A model generated the notes under the pieces. That model searched no databases. It was not told the origin of the DNA and worked only from the letters and a program-made list of their open reading frames with translations. The position numbers were made by a program, and so were the translations under genes. From a bacterium (GTDB lineage Bacteria > Actinomycetota > Thermoleophilia > Miltoncostaeales > Miltoncostaeaceae), in NCBI GenBank assembly GCA_029977205.1, contig JAPOLI010000011.1:1-47076 (forward strand): a stretch of DNA of 47,076 bases, given 5' to 3'. Shown one piece after another: positions 40,992 through 47,076 of the stretch (its first letter is position 1; every line of letters begins with the position of its first letter).

Positions 40992-41034
40992 CCGGCCGCG
41001 GGGCAGCCGGAGCCGCACCCGGGTCATTGGGTGC
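40992..41034 (-). promoter_or_regulatory. Two hairpins in the rpsO leader
   Basis: GCACCC/GGGTGC (41015-41034, eight-base loop) and CCGGC/GCCGG (40992-41010) are perfect stems in the leader between ribF and rpsO. The second lies just before the ribosome-binding site. They may form an S15-responsive element; the first may instead end ribF. Confidence 0.4.
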
Positions 41035-41044
41035 GCGCAGGGTA

Positions 41045-41989
41045 TCAGGCTGTCCCGCTCACCTCGCGCGTGCGGGCGATGTCCTCCTGGACCTGCGTCA
41101 CGAGGTCCGCGGGCGTGGGGAACGCGCGCTCCTCGCGCAGGCGCTCGAGAAACTCCACCCGGATCCGCTGGCCGTAGAGGTCATCCCCGGCGTAGTCGAG
41201 GATGAAGGCCTCGAGCCGCAGCGGTGAATCGTCGGCCTCCGCGAAGGTCGGCGCGTACCCCAGGTTGATCGCCGCTGGATACCGGCCCTCGGCCAGGACG
41301 ACCCGTCCGGCGTAGACGCCACGCGCCGGAAGCGCCACGTCGGGCGGAATGGAGACGTTCGCTGTGGGAAGGCCCATTTCACGCCCCCGCTGCTCGCCCG
41401 GCACCACCATGCCCTCCACCGAGTGCGGGCGACCCAGGAGGGGAACCACCTCTGATACCTGCCCCTGCGCGATGAGGCGACGCAGGCGCGTGGATGAGAC
41501 GGGCTTGCCATCGTCGCTCACCACGGTCCCCGGGCTCTCCACGATCAGCCCGCGCGCGCGACCGAGCCTCTGGAGGTACGCGACGGTGCCCGTCCCTCCC
41601 TGGCCGAAGCGAAAGTTCGCTCCCACGACAACGCTCTCGGCGTTGAGCGGGGCCGACCCAAGCATCTCGGCGAAGCGATCGGCCCGGATCCGTGAGAACG
41701 CCTGCGTGAACGGGACGACGAGCAGGGCGTCGGCCCCCAGCGCCTCGATCAACTGCGCCTTGAACGCCGGCTCCGTGAGGACGGCGGGGGCGAGCTCGGG
41801 GCGCAGTATCGCGAGCGGGTTGGGCTCGAAGGTGAGGACCATTGACTGCAGGCCACGCTCACGGGCGCGCTCGATGGCACGGCTGATGATCGCCTGGTGC
41901 CCCACGTGAACGCCGTCGAACGTGCCGATGGCAACGACACGGCGCTCCTCGCCGACCGGCAGGTCACCGATGCTCTGATAGCGCTTCAC
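41045..41989 (-). CDS. ribF: Bifunctional riboflavin kinase/FAD synthetase
   Basis: RibF phosphorylates riboflavin to FMN and adenylates FMN to FAD. The 314-residue protein has the N-terminal nucleotidyltransferase motif VVAIGTFDGVHVGHQAII and the kinase motif GREMGLPTANVSIPPDVALPARGVYAG, then LEAFILDYAGDDLYGQRIRVEFLERLREE. The GTG start overlaps the truB stop (GTGA). ribF after truB is a widely conserved pair. Confidence 0.96.
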   Translation of the reverse strand: MKRYQSIGDLPVGEERRVVAIGTFDGVHVGHQAIISRAIERARERGLQSMVLTFEPNPLAILRPELAPAVLTEPAFKAQLIEALGADALLVVPFTQAFSRIRADRFAEMLGSAPLNAESVVVGANFRFGQGGTGTVAYLQRLGRARGLIVESPGTVVSDDGKPVSSTRLRRLIAQGQVSEVVPLLGRPHSVEGMVVPGEQRGREMGLPTANVSIPPDVALPARGVYAGRVVLAEGRYPAAINLGYAPTFAEADDSPLRLEAFILDYAGDDLYGQRIRVEFLERLREERAFPTPADLVTQVQEDIARTREVSGTA

Positions 41990-42855
41990 CCGGCCAGGAC
42001 CACCCTGGGCTGGAGCACCCCGTCGGAGGCCTCGGCGACGGCGAGCAGGGCTCCGGCGCTGACCAGCGCCACCGGGCCGACCGCGCCGTCAGGCGCGCCC
42101 GGAATGGGCCGGCCGTGGCGCACCTCCCGGGCCTCGTGCTGGTCGAGGTCCACTCGCGCGATGTGCCCGAGCGCCTCTGCCGGGTCGATCCCGCACCCCG
42201 GTGACACCTCGTCCGGCGGGATCGCGGCCTCCACCGACATCGTCCCCACCTCGGTGCGGCGGAGGTCGTGGCAGTAGCCGCCACAGCCGAGGTGATCGCC
42301 GAGGTCGGCGGCCAGCTGGCGCACGTAGGTGCCTGAGCCGCAACGGATGTCAACGATGGCATGGCCGGTCACAACGTCATAGGACACCAGATCCGCGCGC
42401 TCCACGACGACCGTTCGCGTGGGCCTTTCGACCTGCTCTCCACGGCGGGTGCGCGCGTACAGCCTCTCGCCCTCAACCTTGACCGCCGACAGGGCAGGGA
42501 CGCGCTGCTCGCTCTCCCCCACCAGGCCGTCGAGCGCCGCACGCAACGCCGCCTCCTCCGGTGGAGCGCCGCCCGGGCTGATGGGCCCCTCAGGATCGCC
42601 GGAGGCGGATCGTGCGCCGAGGCGGATGCCCGCGAGGTATGTCTTGTGGAGGCCGCTCACGAAGGGAGCGATGCGCGTGGCACGCCCCACGAGGACCACC
42701 AGGAGGCCCGTGGCGAATGGATCGAGCGTTCCGGTATGCCCGGTGCGCGCCCCCCCGAGCGCGCGACGGACTGCCGCGACCACATCATGGGACGTCGGCC
42801 CAGCGGGCTTGTCCACGAGGATCGCGCGCGCCGGAACGTCGACGCCCTTCCCCAC
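41986..42855 (-). CDS. truB: tRNA pseudouridine 55 synthase
   Basis: TruB makes the universal pseudouridine in the T-loop of tRNAs. The 289-residue protein has ILVDKPAGPTSHDVV, the catalytic Asp45 in GHTGTLDPFATGLLVVLVG, KTYLAGIRLG, QRVPALSAVKVEGERLYARTRRG and CGSGTYVRQLAADLG. The GTG start directly follows the nrnA stop without overlap. It is part of the infB-rbfA-truB translation cluster. Confidence 0.96.
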   Translation of the reverse strand: MGKGVDVPARAILVDKPAGPTSHDVVAAVRRALGGARTGHTGTLDPFATGLLVVLVGRATRIAPFVSGLHKTYLAGIRLGARSASGDPEGPISPGGAPPEEAALRAALDGLVGESEQRVPALSAVKVEGERLYARTRRGEQVERPTRTVVVERADLVSYDVVTGHAIVDIRCGSGTYVRQLAADLGDHLGCGGYCHDLRRTEVGTMSVEAAIPPDEVSPGCGIDPAEALGHIARVDLDQHEAREVRHGRPIPGAPDGAVGPVALVSAGALLAVAEASDGVLQPRVVLAG

Positions 42856-43863
42856 TCAGGCCCCCTGGGCGATCATCGCATCGCGGATCAGCGCGATGAT
42901 CGCCTCTGGATCACGGTGGCATGTGAAGCCGGCCGCGGCGCGATGGCCTCCGCCGCCTTCGAGCGCGGCGATCGCGGATACGTCGACGGCATCGCCCGAC
43001 GCGCGCATGGACACGCGCCAGTCCCCATCGCCCGCTGCGCGTATGAGCGCGGACACCTCGGCACCCCGCGCCGCGCGGAGGGCCTCAACCACGCCGTCCG
43101 AATCCTCGCCCCCGGCCGCAGCGATGTCATCCTCGGTGATCACGGCCACGACCAGCCGTCCGCCGCGTTCCGCCCGGGCGGCGGCGATCGCCCGCCCGGC
43201 CAGCCGCAGGTCGCCAAGCGGGGTTCCCTCATAGAGGCGGCGATAGACCTCGCCCGGTCGCACCCCGGCCTCCACCATCCGTGCGGCAGCGTGGTGCGCA
43301 CCCGGGCCGGTGCTCGCGTATGAGAAGCGTCCGGTATCGGTGACGAGGCCGACGTACAGCGGGAGCGCCACGTCGGCCGTCAGCGCGACGTCCATGGCAT
43401 CCATGACCTGCAGGATGAGCTCCGCGGTACTGGAGGCGTCGCCATCGATGAGGTTGATGTCCCCCCAGGCCGGGTCGTCGTGGTGGTGGTCGATGTTGAT
43501 GATCGGGTCACCCAGGAGGCTCGGATCGTCGTCGCTCACCCGGTGGGATGTCGCGGCGTCCACGCTCACCAGCGTGCGATCGTCGCCGTCCTCCACGGGC
43601 CCCGTGCGCACCTCCTCGCCTGGCGCAAGAAGCCACGCGAGGTCATCGGGAAGCCCCGGCCCCTCCACGTGCCACATGATGACGTCATGGCCACGCCCCC
43701 GCAGCACGCGGGCGAGACCGATCATCGAGCCCGCCGCGTCGCCGTCGGGCTTGCGATGGGTGGTCACGGTGAACTTGCGGGCGGGGCCGGCCAGTGCCGT
43801 GGCGATGCCGACCGGGCCCACGCGCTCGCCCTCGGGGCGGTTGTGATGCGCGTGATGGCTCAC
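42856..43863 (-). CDS. nrnA: DHH/DHHA1 phosphoesterase, NrnA type
   Basis: Such enzymes degrade short RNA (nanoRNA), pAp or cyclic dinucleotides. The 335-residue protein has VTTHRKPDGDAAGSMIGLA, LVSVDA, the signature NIDHHHDD (residues 123-130), FSYASTGPGAHHAAARM and the DHHA1 end GGGGHRAAAGF. Which substrate it prefers cannot be told here. The GTG start overlaps the rbfA stop (GTGA). Its place between rbfA and truB is typical of Gram-positive bacteria. Confidence 0.92.
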   Translation of the reverse strand: MSHHAHHNRPEGERVGPVGIATALAGPARKFTVTTHRKPDGDAAGSMIGLARVLRGRGHDVIMWHVEGPGLPDDLAWLLAPGEEVRTGPVEDGDDRTLVSVDAATSHRVSDDDPSLLGDPIINIDHHHDDPAWGDINLIDGDASSTAELILQVMDAMDVALTADVALPLYVGLVTDTGRFSYASTGPGAHHAAARMVEAGVRPGEVYRRLYEGTPLGDLRLAGRAIAAARAERGGRLVVAVITEDDIAAAGGEDSDGVVEALRAARGAEVSALIRAAGDGDWRVSMRASGDAVDVSAIAALEGGGGHRAAAGFTCHRDPEAIIALIRDAMIAQGA

Positions 43864-44249
43864 GCGGGCGGACCCGGCCCGTCGTCCGCGGCATCCGAGG
43901 CGTCAGCGGGGGCGACCTCGTCGATCAGCGCGGTGAGCCGTCGTGCCTGGTCCTGGAGCTCGTCGCGGACGAACACCAGGTGGGGCGTGTTCCGTGAGCG
44001 CAGCGCGCGCCCGACCTTGCCCTGCAGCACACCGCGCGCCGCCTCGAGCCCCGCGGCGGCGGAGTCCGCCCGTGCATGGTCGAGGACCGTCCAGTAGACC
44101 TTCGCGCGACCGAGGTCCGGCGTGGTCTCGACTGCGGTGACCGTCACCATCTCCAGGCGCGGATCGGACAGCTCGGTGAGCAGCGCGGCGCCCACCACCT
44201 CCCGAATGGCCTCACTCGCACGCCGCTGCCGTTGACGGGGGGCGCTCAT
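43860..44249 (-). CDS. rbfA: Ribosome-binding factor A
   Basis: RbfA helps mature the 30S subunit and supports growth in the cold. The 129-residue protein has QRQRRASEAIREVVGAALLTELSDPRLEMVTVTAVETTPDLGRAKVYWTVL, the usual KH-like core, and an acidic Asp/Ala-rich tail. The ATG at 44249 overlaps the DUF503 stop by four bases (ATGA); the in-frame extension to 44303 lies inside the upstream gene. Confidence 0.94.
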   Translation of the reverse strand: MSAPRQRQRRASEAIREVVGAALLTELSDPRLEMVTVTAVETTPDLGRAKVYWTVLDHARADSAAAGLEAARGVLQGKVGRALRSRNTPHLVFVRDELQDQARRLTALIDEVAPADASDAADDGPGPPA

Positions 44250-44557
44250 CCGCGCCCGTCGTCGATGTTCAGGATCTCGCGCTCCTCCGACACCATCTGC
44301 CACTCGGGGTCCGTCGCGAGGCGCCGTGATGCGCGTTCCAGCTGCGCGGCCGCGTCACCGGCATCGCGGGTGACCACCGCAAGCGAGATACGGCACCTCT
44401 GCCAGAGATCGTGGTAGTCCACCTCGGCCACGCTCGCACCGAGAGCGCGCGCGAGCCCCTGCCGCACGCGCAGCACCTCACGACGCTTCTGCTTGAGCGA
44501 CTGGGCATCGGGCAGATGGAGGTCCGCGGTCAGGATGCCCACAAAGCCCGCTTCCAT
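44246..44557 (-). CDS. DUF503 (YlxP-like) protein
   Basis: The 103-residue protein belongs to the DUF503 family: VGILTADLHLPDAQSLKQKRREVLRVRQGLARALGASVAEVDYHDLWQRCRISLAVVT is its hallmark. The family is nearly always found between infB and rbfA and is thought to act in translation or ribosome assembly, though its activity is unproven. It follows infB by 21 bases and overlaps rbfA. Confidence 0.92.
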   Translation of the reverse strand: MEAGFVGILTADLHLPDAQSLKQKRREVLRVRQGLARALGASVAEVDYHDLWQRCRISLAVVTRDAGDAAAQLERASRRLATDPEWQMVSEEREILNIDDGRG

Positions 44558-44578
44558 CGCACGCCGGGCCCGGCTCGC

Positions 44579-47076
44579 CTACTCGGTGGGCTCCGCCGTC
44601 GCAGGCGCGGCAGCGGGTGACGGGGCGGCGGCCTGCGCCGTGCGGGCGACCTCCTTGAGCGCGAAGACCTCGATCTCGTCGCCCTCCTTGACGTCGTTGT
44701 AGTCCTCCAGCAGCACTCCGCACTCGAAGCCCTGCTGCACCTCGCGGACGTCTTCGTCAATCCTCCGGAGGGATCCGATCCTGCCGGTGTGCACCACCGT
44801 GCCGTCGCGGACGAGTCGGCAGTCCGCGCCGCGCCTCACGGTGCCCTCCGCCACGTAGCAGCCCGCAATGGTCCCCAGTCGGCTGGCCTTGAACGTCGCC
44901 CGCACCTCGAGCGAGCCCAGCGGCTCCTCCACGATGTCCGGCTCGAGCATGCCGACGAGCGCATCCCGCACGTCCTCGATGGCGCGGTAGATCACGCGAT
45001 AGGTGCGCACGTCCACTCCCTCGCGCTCGGCCAGCACCCGGGCCTCCGGGCGCGGCCGGACGTTGAAGCCGATGATGATCGCCTGGGAGGCGGCGGCCAG
45101 CATGACATCGCTCTCGTTCACGGCGCCCACGCCCGTGTGGATGATGCGCAGGCGCACCTCGGTCTGCTCCACCTTGTTGAGGGCGTCCTCCAGGGCTCCC
45201 ACGGATCCCTGCACGTCGCCCTTGATGATGAGGTTGAGCTCCTTGAGCCCCCCCTCCTGGATGCGGGCAAAGAGATCCTCGAGCGAGACCGGACGACGGT
45301 TCGCGAGCTCCTCCGATCGCAGGCGCTGGCTGCGGGTCGCGGCGATCTGGCGCGCGAGGCGCTCGTTCTCGACCACCCGGAACTTCTCACCGGCGTCGGG
45401 GACGCCGTCAAGCCCCAGGATCTCGACGGGCACAGACGGGGTGGCCGCCTCCATGGGCTCGCCGTTGTAGTCGAGCATCGCGCGGACCCTGCCGAAGGTC
45501 TCGCCCACGACGAGGATGTCCCCGACGCGCATGGTCCCGCGCTGCACGAGGAGCGTGCACACAGGCCCGCGACCGGGGTCGAGGCGTGACTCGACAACGG
45601 TGCCCGATGCCTCCGCGGCCGGGTTCGCCTTCGGGTCGGCGTCGGCGTCGGCGACCAACAGCACCGTCTCCAGGAGGTCGTCGAGCCCGTCGCCGCGCTG
45701 CGCAGAGACGTTCACGAACTCCGTGCCCCCGCCCCAGTCGGTGGGGATGACCTCGTGCGTCGACAGCTCCTGCTTCACCTTGTCGGGGTTCGCGTTCTCC
45801 TTGTCGATCTTGTTGATCGCAACGACGAACGGCACCTCCGCGGCCTTGGCGTGATCGATGGCCTCGATGGTCTGCGGCATGACCCCGTCGTCTGCCGCCA
45901 CGACGATGACGGCGACGTCGGTGATCTTCGCCCCGCGGGCGCGCATGGCAGTGAAGGCCTCGTGGCCCGGCGTGTCGAGGAAGGTGACCTCGCGCGCGTT
46001 GTGGTGCACCTGATATGCACCGATGTGCTGGGTGATCCCGCCCGCCTCACCGGCGGCCACCTCTGTGAGCCGGATGGCGTCGAGCAGCGAGGTCTTGCCG
46101 TGGTCGACGTGGCCCATCACCGTCACCACGGGGGCACGCGCGATCAGGTCAGCCGGGTCGTCGTCCACCACGACCTCGAGGTCGGGCTCCTCCTCGGCAT
46201 GGATGATGGTGATCTTGCGCTCGATGTCAGCGGCGATCAACTCAATCGCATCATCGGACATCGACTGCGTGATCGTGACCAACTCGCCCATGGTCATCAT
46301 GAACTTGATGATCTGCGCTGTCGGGATGCCGAGCGCCTCGGCGATGTCCTTGACCGTCGCCCCCGAACGGATGTCCGCGGGCGGCAGGTCGGCCTGGTTG
46401 ACCGGAGCCTGTGCCGGGGCGTCAGACTGCTCCTTGCCCCCGCCGCGGCGATCGCGCTTGTCGCGCCCGCCTCCACCCTGGCGACGGCTCGCCTGTGCGT
46501 CGATGACCACGCGGCGCTTGCGGCCACGGCCGCCGCCCGCGCCGCCCGGTCGTCCGATGCCGCCGGTCCCGCGCGGCGGAAGCGTGCCGGACCTGCCGCG
46601 GTCACCGGGCATGCCGGAGCCGGGTGTTCCCGAGTAGTCCGCGCGCGGAGCCGGAGGCTCCGGGGCCGGCGGTGGCGCCTGCCGTCGCGGTGCGGGCAGG
46701 ACGATCTTCTCTGGCGCGCGCTTGGGCGGAACCCTCTCGTCGGAGGCCTGGCCCGGGGATGCCGACCCCTCATCAGATGCCTCCGGTGTGCCCGGCTCGT
46801 CGGATGCCGATGCCTCAGCGGCGGGCTCGTCGGCCGCGGCCGCGTCTGCCACGGGAGGGGCGGGTTCATCGGCCACGGCAGCGGGCTCGTCGGGCGTCGC
46901 TGCCTCCTCAGCCACAGCAGCGGGCTCGTCGGGTGTCGCGGGCGCGTCGGCCACGGCAGCGGGCTCAGCAGGCGTCGCGGCCTCCTCGGCCACGGCAGCG
47001 GGCTCGTCGGGTGTCGCAGGCGCGTCGGCCGCGGCAGCGGGCTCGTGGGGCGTCGGCGCGTCCGCCGCGGGAGCGG
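44579..47076 (-). CDS. infB: Translation initiation factor IF-2, 5' end outside window
   Basis: IF-2 brings initiator tRNA to the ribosome and hydrolyses GTP. The visible 832 codons start in an Ala/Pro/Glu-rich N-terminal region with 13-residue repeats, then a Gly/Arg-rich basic stretch. The IF2_N domain is [21 protein letters not shown]. The GTPase domain has [17 protein letters not shown] (G1), [17 protein letters not shown] (G3) and [15 protein letters not shown] (G4), followed by the beta-barrel domains and the C-terminal initiator-binding domain. The frame stays open to the window edge, so the true start lies beyond 47076. Confidence 0.97.
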   Translation of the reverse strand, partial: APAADAPTPHEPAAAADAPATPDEPAAVAEEAATPAEPAAVADAPATPDEPAAVAEEAATPDEPAAVADEPAPPVADAAAADEPAAEASASDEPGTPEASDEGSASPGQASDERVPPKRAPEKIVLPAPRRQAPPPAPEPPAPRADYSGTPGSGMPGDRGRSGTLPPRGTGGIGRPGGAGGGRGRKRRVVIDAQASRRQGGGGRDKRDRRGGGKEQSDAPAQAPVNQADLPPADIRSGATVKDIAEALGIPTAQIIKFMMTMGELVTITQSMSDDAIELIAADIERKITIIHAEEEPDLEVVVDDDPADLIARAPVVTVMGHVDHGKTSLLDAIRLTEVAAGEAGGITQHIGAYQVHHNAREVTFLDTPGHEAFTAMRARGAKITDVAVIVVAADDGVMPQTIEAIDHAKAAEVPFVVAINKIDKENANPDKVKQELSTHEVIPTDWGGGTEFVNVSAQRGDGLDDLLETVLLVADADADPKANPAAEASGTVVESRLDPGRGPVCTLLVQRGTMRVGDILVVGETFGRVRAMLDYNGEPMEAATPSVPVEILGLDGVPDAGEKFRVVENERLARQIAATRSQRLRSEELANRRPVSLEDLFARIQEGGLKELNLIIKGDVQGSVGALEDALNKVEQTEVRLRIIHTGVGAVNESDVMLAAASQAIIIGFNVRPRPEARVLAEREGVDVRTYRVIYRAIEDVRDALVGMLEPDIVEEPLGSLEVRATFKASRLGTIAGCYVAEGTVRRGADCRLVRDGTVVHTGRIGSLRRIDEDVREVQQGFECGVLLEDYNDVKEGDEIEVFALKEVARTAQAAAPSPAAAPATAEPTE
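46853..47047 (-). repeat. Five 39-base tandem repeats in infB
   Basis: Five successive 13-residue units of the form (D/A)EPAAVA(D/E)(A/E)(P/A)ATP start at 47047, 47008, 46969, 46930 and 46891 on the minus strand. The middle units alternate between ADAPATP and AEEAATP endings, suggesting a 78-base duplication. A partial unit (HEPAAAAD preceded by ADAPTP) lies at the window edge. Confidence 0.8.

Noticed and set aside
1-47076. tRNA, rRNA, CRISPR array or insertion sequence
   Set aside because: I found no cloverleaf, rRNA-like block, spaced direct repeats or transposase. The only tandem repeat is inside infB.

Overview
The window is one continuous stretch of a high-GC chromosome with about 45 protein genes and almost no free space. 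The housekeeping proteins, the lipid II amidation pair MurT/GatD, RNase J and the diaminopimelate route suggest an actinomycete-like bacterium. I infer a deep-branching class of Actinomycetota, perhaps Thermoleophilia, because glycyl-tRNA synthetase is the split alpha/beta form (glyQ/glyS) and lysine synthesis uses the aminotransferase DapL. I cannot name a species. I saw no insertion sequence, phage, CRISPR array, rRNA or tRNA, and no gap longer than about 180 bases.

Layout. 1-3045: a lipoprotein, a quinone oxidoreductase, an OmpR-type regulator whose receiver has lost its phosphorylation residues, and two small unknown genes. 3042-12209 (minus): glyQ-glyS-ppdK, then an unknown gene with no usual start codon, dgt and dnaG. 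12255-15558 (plus): a membrane-anchored protein resembling the C-terminal domain of glucuronyl C5-epimerase, a cyclophilin and the principal sigma factor. 15585-18067 (minus): a YqgE protein and a two-helix membrane protein; an MBL-fold hydrolase and an NrtR-like regulator. 18096-21688 (plus): rpiA-murT-methyltransferase-gatD. 21726-27583 (minus): recA, then miaB-miaA-dapF-dapL-dut. 27763-34853 (minus): dapA-rnj-ftsK-rodZ-cinA. 34919-36408 (minus): a cupin/flavoprotein pair. 36442-47076 (minus): infB (cut by the window edge)-DUF503-rbfA-nrnA-truB-ribF-rpsO-pnp-M16 protease-dapB.

How they fit together. dapA, dapB, dapL and dapF give a nearly complete route to meso-diaminopimelate, and MurT/GatD would amidate the D-glutamate of the same peptidoglycan stem. 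FtsK and RodZ serve division and cell shape. infB to pnp is a translation, RNA-maturation and RNA-decay cluster. recA has its own promoter overlapped by a LexA-type box.

The most interesting pattern is regulatory. Eight first genes have a TAnnnT hexamer ending 6-8 bases before the start codon and no ribosome-binding site, as expected of leaderless mRNAs. That geometry also supports a CTG start for rodZ, which restores the helix-turn-helix domain lost if the first ATG is used. Other points are a probable ATA start overlapping a nine-codon upstream frame, a probable frameshift at the end of miaB, a methyltransferase inserted between murT and gatD, and 39-base repeats in infB.
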